Shown here piece by piece: positions 7,447 through 15,711 of a stretch of 37,787 nt of DNA. This DNA is from JAKOWB01 sp038363005 (lineage in GTDB: Bacteria > Pseudomonadota > Alphaproteobacteria > Kiloniellales > JACOMY01), in contig JBBQBI010000034.1 in NCBI GenBank assembly GCA_038363005.1, positions 1 through 37,787 on the forward strand. The letters run 5' to 3'. The stretch's first letter is position 1, and every line of letters begins with the position of its first letter. Below the pieces are notes generated by a model. It was not told the DNA's origin, did no database searches, and worked only from the letters and a program-made list of their open reading frames with translations. The translations under genes were made by a program, and so were the position numbers.

Positions 7447-8453
7447 GCCAGCCCATCGAGAGCGACCCCATCGAGAGCGACCCCATCGAGATCGACCTGG
7501 CGATCCACAGCTATTCCTTCGTGCAGCACTTTCAGCACGCGCCGGGCTTCGGCGTCTTCGACTTCCTGCGCCACGCGGTCGAGCGCGGCTTCACCGGTGT
7601 GAACATCAACCTGAACCGCGCTGACTGGCGCCACCTGACCGGCCGCTCGCCGGAACATCTGGCCCGCGTGCGCCGCGTGGTGCGCGAGCTCGGCCTGACG
7701 CTGGAGATCGACACCAGCGGCACCGACCCGGCGCACCTGAAGGTCATGCTGCAGGTGGCGCGCGCGCTGGGCGCCGGCAACCTGCGCACCTATACGCGCC
7801 ACAGCGGCACCCCAGACGAGGTCTGGGACCGCACCCTGGCCGACCTGCGGCTGGCGGTGGGCCACGCCGAAGCCTGCGGCGTGCCGCTGGTGCTGGAGAA
7901 CCACGAGGAGTTCACCGGCCCGCAGCTCGCCGCCCTGGTCGCCGCGGTCGGCAGTCCTTGGCTGCGCGTGCTCTACGACTACGGCAACTCGCAAATGCTG
8001 CTGGAAGACCCGGTTGACTGCCTGGAAGCGCTACTGCCCTACGTGCTGACCATGCACCTGAAGGACCACCTGATGCTGCGCCCGGAGCAGTCGCCCGACG
8101 GCCGCCTGTCGGTGCTGGGCGTCGCCATGGGACAGGGCGCGCTGCCGATCGTCGCGCTGTCCCGGCGTCTGCTGGCCGCCGGCCACCGCCGCATCGTCTT
8201 CGAAAGCGTCTGGGCCTATCGCGCGCCGGTGCACCGCGTGGCCAGCGACGTGCGCCCGGTCACCCTGGGCGAGGGCGCCTTTCGCTACGCCGAGCCTCCC
8301 TTCGATGGTGTCCGCCTGGTGCCGGATGCGGCAGCGCTGGCGGCGCGTGATCCCGCCGCGCTGCTGGCCGGCGAGGTCCAGGCGGTGGACGTGGGCCTGG
8401 CCTGGCTGCGCCAGGCCTTCGCCGCCGAGGGCTGGCGGTTCAAGGCGGCGTGA
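7443..8453 (+). CDS. Sugar phosphate isomerase/epimerase-like TIM-barrel (AP endonuclease family 2)
   Basis: This 336-aa protein belongs to the xylose-isomerase-like TIM barrel family. Metal-site residues appear in the usual order: E in LENHEE, D in LYDYGNS, H in MHLKDH and E in VFES. The ATG at 7443 overlaps the kinase stop as ATGA, indicating coupling; reading further upstream would only run through the kinase gene in another frame. The first residues are a threefold repeat (PIESD PIESD PIEID) encoded by a 15-nt tandem repeat, probably a flexible tail. The substrate may be a phosphorylated product of the neighbouring kinase, but this is inference. Confidence 0.87.
   Translation: MSQPIESDPIESDPIEIDLAIHSYSFVQHFQHAPGFGVFDFLRHAVERGFTGVNINLNRADWRHLTGRSPEHLARVRRVVRELGLTLEIDTSGTDPAHLKVMLQVARALGAGNLRTYTRHSGTPDEVWDRTLADLRLAVGHAEACGVPLVLENHEEFTGPQLAALVAAVGSPWLRVLYDYGNSQMLLEDPVDCLEALLPYVLTMHLKDHLMLRPEQSPDGRLSVLGVAMGQGALPIVALSRRLLAAGHRRIVFESVWAYRAPVHRVASDVRPVTLGEGAFRYAEPPFDGVRLVPDAAALAARDPAALLAGEVQAVDVGLAWLRQAFAAEGWRFKAA
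7452..7496 (+). repeat. 15-nt tandem repeat, three copies, at the start of the TIM-barrel gene
   Basis: CCCATCGAGAGCGAC occurs twice perfectly, then once with a single change (GAG ATC GAC). The in-frame length keeps the reading frame for any copy number, so N-terminal length could vary between strains. Confidence 0.9.
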
Positions 8454-8469
8454 GGCAGGCTGCCGCCCC

Positions 8470-10086
8470 ATGCTGACCCGCGCGCCCGACTACGAGACGC
8501 TCTACCGCTCGTTCCGCTGGGACCTGCCGGATCGCTACAACATCGGCGTCGACTGCTGCGACAAGTGGGCGGCGCGGGAACCCGGCCGCCTGGCGCTGAT
8601 CCACCTGCTGGGCGATGGCACGACCGACGAGTATTCCTTCGGCCGCCTGAAGGCGCTGAGCGACCGCGCCGCCAATGTCTTCCGCGCGCTGGGCGTCAGG
8701 CGCGGCGATCGCCTCGCCATCCTGCTGCCGCAGGCACCGGAGACGGCGGTCACGCATCTGGCGGCCTACAAGCTGGGCGCCATCGCGGTGCCGCTCTTCG
8801 CGCTGTTCGGCGCCGAGGCGCTGGAGTTCCGGCTACAGAACAGCAGCGCCACGCTGCTGGTCACCAACCAGGAGGGCGCGGCCAAGGTCGCGGCGCTGGC
8901 CGACCAGCTGCCGGCGCTGCGCCACGTCGTCACCATCGATGGCGGCGCCAAGGATTTCCACGCCCTGCTCGCCCAGGCCAGCGAGCGCTTCGCGCCGGAG
9001 GACACCGGCCCGGACGACCCGGCCCTCATCGTCTACACCAGCGGCACCACGGGACCGCCGAAGGGTGCGCTGCACGGCCATCGCGTGCTGCTGGGCCACC
9101 TGCCCGGCGTCGAGCTGCCGCAAGAGTTCTTTCCGCAGCCGGGCGACCGCTTCTGGACGCCGGCCGACTGGGCCTGGGCCGGCGGGCTGCTCGATGTGCT
9201 GCTGCCCAGCCTGCACCACGGCGTGCCGGTGCTGTCGCACCGCATGGCAAAGTTCGACCCCGACTTCGCGTTTCGCCTAATGGCGCGTTTCCAGGTGCGC
9301 AACTCCTTCCTGCCGCCAACGGCGTTGAAGATGCTGCGCCAGGTACCCAAGGCGCCGCCTGGCGTCGCGCTGCGCTCCATCGGCTCCGGCGGCGAGACAC
9401 TGGGCATTGAGCTGCTGGACTGGGGCCGCGCCACCTTTGGACTGACGATCAACGAGTTCTATGGCCAGACCGAGTGCAACCTGACGGTCAGCAACTGCGC
9501 CAGCCTGATGCCGGTGAAGCCCGGCTCGATGGGCCGCCCGGTGCCGGGCCACGCCGTCGCGGTGATCGATCCCGATGGCCAACCCTTGCCACCTGGCCAG
9601 CCCGGCATCATCGCCGTGCGGCGGCCCGACCCGGTGATGTTCCTCGGCTACTGGAACAACCCCGAGGCCACGGCGAAGAAGTTCCTCGGCGACTGGATGC
9701 TGACCGGCGACCAGGGCATCGCCGACGACGAGGGCTACCTGGCCTTCTTCGGACGCGACGACGACGTCATCACTTCGGGCAGCTATCGCATCGGCCCGGG
9801 CGAAATCGAGGACTGCCTGATCCGCCATCCGGCGGTGGCGCTGGCCGCAGCCGTCGGCGTGCCAGATCCGCTGCGCACCGAGCGGGTGAAGGCCTTCCTG
9901 GTGCTGAAGCCGGGCTTCGCCGCCAGCGAGGCCCTGACGCGGGAAATCCAGGACTTCGTGAAGACCCGCTTGGCGGCGCACGAGTACCCGCGCGAGGTCG
10001 CCTTCGTCGACAACCTGCCGATGACCACCACCGGCAAGATCATGCGGCGCGAACTGCGGCGCCTGCACATCGAGGGCAAGGCCTGA
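8470..10086 (+). CDS. Acyl-CoA synthetase (AMP-forming, ANL superfamily)
   Basis: This 538-aa ligase activates a carboxylic acid as acyl-AMP and then acyl-CoA. The P-loop YTSGTTGPPKG spans residues 189-199. Other motifs are EFYGQTE (A5), the TGD motif in MLTGDQG, the hinge in FFGRDDDVITSGSYRIGPGEIE and the C-terminal catalytic lysine K523 in TTGKIMRREL. The sequence style resembles medium-chain/aryl acyl-CoA synthetases (ACSM-like). The start ATG at 8470 is 16 nt after the preceding stop. As the last gene of the 5890-10086 operon it likely converts the pathway's acid product to a CoA thioester. Confidence 0.92.
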   Translation: MLTRAPDYETLYRSFRWDLPDRYNIGVDCCDKWAAREPGRLALIHLLGDGTTDEYSFGRLKALSDRAANVFRALGVRRGDRLAILLPQAPETAVTHLAAYKLGAIAVPLFALFGAEALEFRLQNSSATLLVTNQEGAAKVAALADQLPALRHVVTIDGGAKDFHALLAQASERFAPEDTGPDDPALIVYTSGTTGPPKGALHGHRVLLGHLPGVELPQEFFPQPGDRFWTPADWAWAGGLLDVLLPSLHHGVPVLSHRMAKFDPDFAFRLMARFQVRNSFLPPTALKMLRQVPKAPPGVALRSIGSGGETLGIELLDWGRATFGLTINEFYGQTECNLTVSNCASLMPVKPGSMGRPVPGHAVAVIDPDGQPLPPGQPGIIAVRRPDPVMFLGYWNNPEATAKKFLGDWMLTGDQGIADDEGYLAFFGRDDDVITSGSYRIGPGEIEDCLIRHPAVALAAAVGVPDPLRTERVKAFLVLKPGFAASEALTREIQDFVKTRLAAHEYPREVAFVDNLPMTTTGKIMRRELRRLHIEGKA

Positions 10087-10101
10087 GGGCGCGAAGCGCC
10101 C
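10087..10101. terminator. Hairpin between convergent acyl-CoA synthetase and RND permease genes
   Basis: GGGCGC-GAA-GCGCCC fills the 15 nt between the two converging stop codons. There is no T-run, so terminator activity is uncertain. Confidence 0.35.
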
Positions 10102-13100
10102 CTAGCCCGCCGCCGGCGCCTCGCCCGGGTCCGCCTCGGGCGCCGCCAGCTTCGGCTTCCACGCCAGGCTGCGCAGCACGACGTAGAACACCGGGGTCAG
10201 GAACAGGCCGAAGAAGGTGACGCCCAGCATGCCGGCGCAGACCGCGGTGCCCAGTGCCTGGCGCATCTCTGCCGCCGGGCCGGTGGCGATGGCCAGCGGC
10301 AACACGCCCAGGATGAAGGCGAAGGCAGTCATCAGGATCGGGCGCAGGCGCAGGCGCGCGGCCTCGATCGCCGCCTGCAGGGTGGACTTGCCGGCGGCTT
10401 CCTCCTGGCGCGCGAACTCGACGATCAGGATGGCGTTCTTCGCCGCCAGGCCGACCAGCACCACCAGGCCGATCTGCGTCAGGATGTTGTTATCCATGCC
10501 GCGCAGGCTGACGCCGACCAGCGCCGAGAAGACGCCGAGCGGCACGATCAGCACGATGGACAGCGGCAGCAGCCAGCTTTCGTACTGCGCCGAGAGCACC
10601 AGGAAGACGAAGAGCACCGAGAGCGCGAAGATATAGAGCGCGGTGTCGGCGGTGGCGCGCTCCTGGAAGGCCAGTTCGGTCCACTCGAAACCGACACCGG
10701 CCGGCAGGTATTGCGCCGCCAGCTCTTCCATGGCGTCGAGCGCCTGGCCGGAGGAGATGCCCGCCGCGGCGTTACCCTGCAGCGGTACCGAGGTGCGCAT
10801 GTTGTAGCGCTGCACCAGGTCGGGGCCGGCGCGCAGCTGCACCTCGGCCAGCGTGCCCAGCGGCACCAGCAGGCCGTCGGCCGAGCGGACCTTGAGGCGC
10901 AGCACATCGTTCTCGGTCAAGCGGAACTGCTGGTCGGCCTGCACGCGGACCTGGAAGATGCGGCCAAAGGCGTTGAAGTCGTTGGCGTAGGCAGTGCCCA
11001 GGTTGACCGCCAGAGTGTCGAAGATCGCCGTCACCGGCACGTTCAGCATGCGTGCCTTGACCCGGTCGATGTCGAGATAGATCTGCGGGCTGGAGGCGCT
11101 GAAGGTGGTGAAGACGCCGGCCAGGCGCGGGTCCTGCCGGGCCGCACCCATCATCTGATAGGCGCTGCCCAGCACCCGGCCTACGTTGCTGGAATCGAAG
11201 TCCTGGAGCTGCAGCTTGAACCCGCCGCTGTTGCCGATGCCGCGCACCGGCGGCGGCGCGATGGCGATGATGAAGGCTTCCTGCAGCGCCCCCAGGCGCT
11301 GCGTGGCGTCGGCCAGTATCTTGTCTGCCGTCAGTCCGGCCGGCACGCGCTCCTCGAAGGGCTGGAAGCCGGTGAAGATCACCGCCGAGTTGGTGGCGTT
11401 GGTGAAGGTCGCACCAGAGAAGCCGGCGAAGGCCACGGCATCGCGGATGCCCGGAGTCTCGCGCAGGATCTTGCTGGCCTGCAGCACCACCGCGTCGGTG
11501 CGGTTCAGCGAGGCGCCGTCGGGCAGCTGGATCACCACGATGCCATAGCCCTGGTCGAGCGCCGGAATGAAGCCCTGCGGCACCGTCTTGCCCATGTAGA
11601 CCGTGCCGTAGATCAGTCCGGCAAAGACCAGCAGCGCCAGCAGCCGCATCAGCCTGCCGCCGACCAACCAGCGCACCGCGCCGGCATAGCCCCGGCTGGT
11701 GGCGTCGAAGCCGCGGTTGAAGCCGTTGGCCAGCGCCCGGCCGAAGCGGGCCAGGAAGAAGCCCGAGCGATGCGCGTCGTGGCCCTTCAGCAGCAGCGCC
11801 GCCAGTGCCGGCGACAGCGTCAGCGAATTGAAGGCCGAGATCGCGGTGGCGGCGGCGATGGTCAGGGCGAACTGGCGATAGAACTGCCCGGCGATGCCGG
11901 GCAGGAAGGCGGTCGGCACGAAGACCGCGCAGAGCACCAGCGAGATGGAGATCACCGCGGTACCCACTTCGGTCATGGTGCGGTGCGACGCCTGGCGCGG
12001 CGACAGGCCGGCGGCGATATTGCGCTCCACGTTCTCCACCACGACGATGGCGTCGTCGACCACGATGCCGATCGCCAGCACCAGGCCGAACAGCGTCAGC
12101 ATGTTGAGCGAGAAGCCGAAGCCGGCCATTACCGCCAGGGTGCCGATCAACGATACCGGAATGGCGACGATGGGGATCAGCGCGGTGCGCCAGGACTGCA
12201 GGAAGACCAGGATCACCAGCATGACCAGGATCACCGCCTCGCCCAGGGTCTTGTAGACCTCGTCGATCGAGCTGGCGATGAACTCGGTCGGATTGTAGAC
12301 GATGGCGTAGTCCAGGCCGGGCGGGAAATCCTGCTTCAGCCGCTGCATCGTGGCGATGATCTGCGCCGCGGTTTCCAGCGCGTTGCTGCCCGGCCGCTGG
12401 AAGATCGCCAGCGCCACCGCCGGTTTGCCGTTGAGGTAGGAGTTGGTGACGTACTGCCGCGCGCCGAGTTCGACCCGCGCCACGTCGCGCAGGCGGATCA
12501 CCCGTCCGCCGTCACCGCGCTTCACCACGATCTCGCGGAACTCCTTGGGGTCGCTGAAGCGGCCCTGGGTGGTCACGCTGTACTGGAAGGCGGTGTCGTC
12601 CGGCGCCGGCGGCGCGCCGATGGCACCGCCGGAGACCTGCACGTTCTCCTGCTGCAGCGCCGTCACCACGTCGTCGGCCGACAGCCCATAGGTGGCTAGC
12701 TTGTCGGGGTCGACCCAGACCCGCATGGCGAATTCGCGCTCGCCAAAGATCGTCAGGTCGCCGATGCCGGACAGGCGCACCAGCTCGTCGCGCACGTGCG
12801 AGCGGGCATAGTTAGAGACGTAGAGCTGGTCGTAGGTGTCGTCGGGCGAGAGCATGTGCACGACCATCATCAGGTCGGGCGACGACTTGTTGGTGGTGAC
12901 GCCAAGGCGCTGCACCTCCTGCGGCAGGCGCGGCAGGGCGATGGCGACGCGGTTCTGCACCAGCACCTGCGACTTGTCGAGGTCGGTGCCCAGCTTGAAG
13001 GTGATGGTCAGCGCCATCGAGCCATCGCTGGTGGAGTAGGAGGACATGTAGAGCATGTCCTCGACACCGTTGATCTCCTGCTCCAGCGCGGTCGCCACAG

Positions 13101-13284
13101 TGGCCGCCACGGTCTCGGCATTGGCGCCGGGATAGGCGGCACGCACCACGATGGTCGGCGGCGCGACCTCCGGGTACTGCACCACCGGCAGGTTCAGGTA
13201 GGCGATGGAACCGACGATCAGCAACAGGATCGACAGCACGCTGGCGAAGATCGGCCGATCGACGAAGAAATGGGCGAAGCGCAT
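10102..13284 (-). CDS. RND multidrug efflux permease (HAE1/AcrB-MexB family)
   Basis: This 1060-aa inner-membrane proton antiporter is the pump of a tripartite efflux system. Hallmarks include the N-terminal FFVDRPIFASVLSILL, the family signature PVVQYPEVAPP, the proton-relay aspartate pair in GIVVDDAIVVVENVERN (TM4), and a second RND domain with the later LVGLAAKNAILIVEFA (TM10-11) containing the relay lysine/asparagine region. The length matches AcrB-type pumps. The adaptor gene lies 13 nt upstream on the same strand, so they are co-transcribed. No outer-membrane factor is present, so a TolC-like channel must come from elsewhere. Confidence 0.96.
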   Translation of the reverse strand: MRFAHFFVDRPIFASVLSILLLIVGSIAYLNLPVVQYPEVAPPTIVVRAAYPGANAETVAATVATALEQEINGVEDMLYMSSYSTSDGSMALTITFKLGTDLDKSQVLVQNRVAIALPRLPQEVQRLGVTTNKSSPDLMMVVHMLSPDDTYDQLYVSNYARSHVRDELVRLSGIGDLTIFGEREFAMRVWVDPDKLATYGLSADDVVTALQQENVQVSGGAIGAPPAPDDTAFQYSVTTQGRFSDPKEFREIVVKRGDGGRVIRLRDVARVELGARQYVTNSYLNGKPAVALAIFQRPGSNALETAAQIIATMQRLKQDFPPGLDYAIVYNPTEFIASSIDEVYKTLGEAVILVMLVILVFLQSWRTALIPIVAIPVSLIGTLAVMAGFGFSLNMLTLFGLVLAIGIVVDDAIVVVENVERNIAAGLSPRQASHRTMTEVGTAVISISLVLCAVFVPTAFLPGIAGQFYRQFALTIAAATAISAFNSLTLSPALAALLLKGHDAHRSGFFLARFGRALANGFNRGFDATSRGYAGAVRWLVGGRLMRLLALLVFAGLIYGTVYMGKTVPQGFIPALDQGYGIVVIQLPDGASLNRTDAVVLQASKILRETPGIRDAVAFAGFSGATFTNATNSAVIFTGFQPFEERVPAGLTADKILADATQRLGALQEAFIIAIAPPPVRGIGNSGGFKLQLQDFDSSNVGRVLGSAYQMMGAARQDPRLAGVFTTFSASSPQIYLDIDRVKARMLNVPVTAIFDTLAVNLGTAYANDFNAFGRIFQVRVQADQQFRLTENDVLRLKVRSADGLLVPLGTLAEVQLRAGPDLVQRYNMRTSVPLQGNAAAGISSGQALDAMEELAAQYLPAGVGFEWTELAFQERATADTALYIFALSVLFVFLVLSAQYESWLLPLSIVLIVPLGVFSALVGVSLRGMDNNILTQIGLVVLVGLAAKNAILIVEFARQEEAAGKSTLQAAIEAARLRLRPILMTAFAFILGVLPLAIATGPAAEMRQALGTAVCAGMLGVTFFGLFLTPVFYVVLRSLAWKPKLAAPEADPGEAPAAG

Positions 13285-13297
13285 GGTTCGGGCCCGC

Positions 13298-14482
13298 TCA
13301 GTCGCGCGTCGGCGGCAGTTCGACCTGCTGCGGTGCCACGGTGACCCCGGGACGCACGCGCATCAGGCCGTTGATCACGATGATCTCGTCGCCGGTCAGG
13401 CCCTCGCGTACCACCCGGTAGCCGTCGATCCGCGGGCCTGGGCGGATCACGCGCGCCGTCACCTTGCCCTGCTCGTCGACCACATAGACGATGCGGCGTT
13501 CCTGGTCGGCCGCGATGGCCTCGTCGGGGATCAGCACGCCGCGGTAGGGCAGCGAGCCCGGCACGTTGATGCGGCCGAACAGGCCGGGCTGCAGCACGCC
13601 GTCCGGATTGCGCAGCACGGCACGCACCCGCATGGTGCCGGTGCCCTGGTCCAGCACATTCTGCGCGAAGTCCAACAGCCCCTCATGCGGCGCCTCGTGG
13701 GCATCGACCAGCCGCACGGTGACGGGCAGCGAGCCGGCGCCCTGCTGCAGCGTCTCGCCCTTGGTGCGGGCGTCGCGCGCATAGGCCAGGTAGGAGCGCT
13801 CGTCGATATCGAAGTAGAAGTAGATCGGGTCCTGCGAGACGATGGTGGTGAGCAGCGTGTCGTTGGCCTTCACCAGGTTGCCGATGGAGACCAGCTTCTC
13901 GTCGATGCGGCCGCCGAGCGGCGCGCGGATCTCGGTGTACTCCAGATCCAGCTGGGCGCCGACCAGCACCGACTGGGCGGCGGCGAACTGTGCTTCGGCC
14001 ACCTGGTAGCTCTGGCGCCGCTCGTCCACCGCCTGCTGCGAGATGTTGCCGCGCCCGGCCAGCGCCACGGCGCGGTCCAGGTCGTCCTTGGTGAAGGTCA
14101 GCACCGCCTGGGCGGAGTTCAGCTCGGCCTCGGCCTGCTCGACCTTGGTCTTAAAGGGGCGCTGGTCGATGGTGAAGAGCAGGTCGCCTTCCTTGACCAG
14201 CTGGCCATCGGTAAAGTGCACGTCGGCTAGGTAACCGTCGACCCGGGCCCGCAGCTCCACCCGGTCGACCGCCTGGAAGCGGCCGATGAACTCGTCGTCC
14301 TCGACGATGTCGCGCACGATGGGCTTGGCGACGTCGACCTTGGGCGGCGGCGGCGGCCCGCCAGCGCCCTGTGGCGCGCCGTCATCGCAAGCGGCGGCCA
14401 GCAGCAGCAGTGCAAAGGCGACCGGCAGGCGCCAGGGCCTGTCCGGGAATCTGCATGCGGGGGCGGCCACGCGCATCTCCAT
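13298..14482 (-). CDS. RND periplasmic adaptor (membrane fusion) lipoprotein
   Basis: This 394-aa adaptor connects the RND pump to its outer-membrane channel. An N-terminal hydrophobic stretch ends in LLLLAAAC, with a lipobox cysteine near residue 32, followed by a Pro/Gly linker. The lipoyl/hairpin halves are visible as ELRARVDGYL...VKEGDLLFTID and APLGGRIDEKLVSIGNLV, flanking a coiled coil (about residues 100-170), followed by the beta-barrel and membrane-proximal domains. A 13-bp palindrome sits 2 nt before the ATG. It is the first gene of the pump operon; no local regulator gene is seen. Confidence 0.94.
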   Translation of the reverse strand: MEMRVAAPACRFPDRPWRLPVAFALLLLAAACDDGAPQGAGGPPPPPKVDVAKPIVRDIVEDDEFIGRFQAVDRVELRARVDGYLADVHFTDGQLVKEGDLLFTIDQRPFKTKVEQAEAELNSAQAVLTFTKDDLDRAVALAGRGNISQQAVDERRQSYQVAEAQFAAAQSVLVGAQLDLEYTEIRAPLGGRIDEKLVSIGNLVKANDTLLTTIVSQDPIYFYFDIDERSYLAYARDARTKGETLQQGAGSLPVTVRLVDAHEAPHEGLLDFAQNVLDQGTGTMRVRAVLRNPDGVLQPGLFGRINVPGSLPYRGVLIPDEAIAADQERRIVYVVDEQGKVTARVIRPGPRIDGYRVVREGLTGDEIIVINGLMRVRPGVTVAPQQVELPPTRD

Positions 14483-14483
14483 C

Positions 14484-14496
14484 GATGACGGTCATC
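14484..14496. promoter_or_regulatory. Palindrome abutting the efflux adaptor start codon
   Basis: GATGAC-G-GTCATC is a perfect 6-1-6 palindrome whose edge is 2 nt from the adaptor ATG. It could be a repressor operator or an RNA hairpin occluding the ribosome site. No recognised regulator motif is claimed. Confidence 0.35.
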
Positions 14497-14603
14497 AGCT
14501 TAAGCCGTCAGAGTGGGGACGCGCATAATCGGGGTCAAGTAGATCGCCCGGAGGTGGAAGCGATTGTCCAGGCACAGGACTTTGCCGACACAGGGGGGCC
14601 GCC

Positions 14604-15191
14604 TTAGACCGGACCCAGTCCCAGCGCACCGCGCATCCGGTTCTTCAGAAAGACGCCGTCGCGCGGCGGCAGGATGCGCGGCAGCGGCGCCGGATCGATC
14701 GGCAGGCGGGCGAAGAGCGTGGCATTGCCCGGGCTCTGCACGCGCTGAGCCAGGGCCGCCAGCTCCGCCTCGCTGCCCACGGTACGGCTGTCGGCGATGC
14801 CGCAGGCGCGCGCCACCGACGGCAGGTCGGTCGGGCCGGAGGTGTGGCTCAGCTGTCCGCCGGTTTCGCCGTAGAGGCCGTTGTCCAGCACCACGATCGA
14901 GAGGTTCCCCGGGTTGCGCAGCGCCACGGTGGCAAGACCACCCAGGCCCATCAGCATCTCGCCGTCGCCGGTCACCACCAGCACCGGCAGGCTGGGCTGT
15001 GCCAGGGCCAGTCCGAGGCCGACCATGGCGGCGCCGCCCATGGCGCCCCAGAGGTAGAAGTTGCGCTCGTGCTCGCCGGCGGCGGCGACATCATAGGTCG
15101 GCGCGCCCAGGCCGGTGACCACCAGCAGGTCGCCGCGACCAGCCAGCAGGCGGGCGACGGCGGGGCGGCGCTGAAAGCGGAAGACGCTCAT
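14604..15191 (-). CDS. TPP-dependent decarboxylase, C-terminal (beta) subunit; sulfopyruvate decarboxylase ComE-like
   Basis: This 195-aa subunit binds the pyrophosphate end of thiamine diphosphate. The classic motif GDGEML...LDNGLYGETGGQ (GDG to N-x-Y) is complete. It starts at the ATG at 15191, which overlaps the alpha-subunit stop as ATGA; upstream in-frame sequence is only shadow. Two-subunit enzymes of this type are sulfopyruvate decarboxylases (sulfopyruvate to sulfoacetaldehyde plus CO2); fused homologues are phosphonopyruvate decarboxylases. Pairing with the adjacent alpha subunit and a YihU-like dehydrogenase favours a C3 sulfonate substrate, but the exact substrate cannot be fixed from sequence. 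Confidence 0.85.
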   Translation of the reverse strand: MSVFRFQRRPAVARLLAGRGDLLVVTGLGAPTYDVAAAGEHERNFYLWGAMGGAAMVGLGLALAQPSLPVLVVTGDGEMLMGLGGLATVALRNPGNLSIVVLDNGLYGETGGQLSHTSGPTDLPSVARACGIADSRTVGSEAELAALAQRVQSPGNATLFARLPIDPAPLPRILPPRDGVFLKNRMRGALGLGPV

Positions 15192-15709
15192 TTCAGGAAC
15201 TCCTTGGCGCCGATAAGGCGCTGCGACAGCAGCACCGCCTGTGGCGTGCCGCCCTCGAAGGCCATGCGGCAGGCGGCGTCCACCACCGGCGCCACCTCGT
15301 CCGGCGCCTCGGCGCGCTGCACCTGCACGCCCATCAGGTGGAAGGCGGCGGCGGTGGTGGAGCCCATGGGCACCTGCCAGGGATTGAACTCGCCCCACTC
15401 GCCCCGCATCGTCACCAGCGCCAGGAAGGGGAAGTTGCAGAGCTTCACCAGCGACAGCAGGTTGACGCAGTTGCCGACGCCGCTGGACTGCATGACCAGC
15501 ACGCCGCGCTGGCCGCCCAGCCAGGCACCGCCCAGCACGCCGATGCCCTCCTGCTCGCTGGTCAGCAGCACCGGCGTCATGGCGGCATCGCCATGCACCA
15601 GCTGCAGCAGCTCGGTATGGCCGCCGTCGGGGACATAGGCCACCTGCCGCACGTCATAGGCCTTCAGCGCGGCATGGATACGCGCCGGCCAGGACAGAGC
15701 GTCAGCCAT
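15188..15709 (-). CDS. TPP-dependent decarboxylase, N-terminal (alpha) subunit; sulfopyruvate decarboxylase ComD-like
   Basis: This 173-aa protein is the pyrimidine-binding half of a split TPP enzyme. The activating glutamate lies in LTSEQEGIGVLGGAWLGG, followed by VLVMQSSGVGNCVN, which matches the MQNSGxGN motif of sulfopyruvate/phosphonopyruvate decarboxylases. It overlaps the beta subunit by 4 nt and begins 2 nt after the dehydrogenase gene, so the three genes form one transcription unit. Confidence 0.85.
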   Translation of the reverse strand: MADALSWPARIHAALKAYDVRQVAYVPDGGHTELLQLVHGDAAMTPVLLTSEQEGIGVLGGAWLGGQRGVLVMQSSGVGNCVNLLSLVKLCNFPFLALVTMRGEWGEFNPWQVPMGSTTAAAFHLMGVQVQRAEAPDEVAPVVDAACRMAFEGGTPQAVLLSQRLIGAKEFLK

Positions 15710-15711
15710 GG

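Noticed and set aside
10711..12699. 662-codon plus-strand open frame
   Set aside because: It lies entirely antisense to the RND permease, has biased Arg/Gly/His composition and no domain; it is a high-GC shadow.
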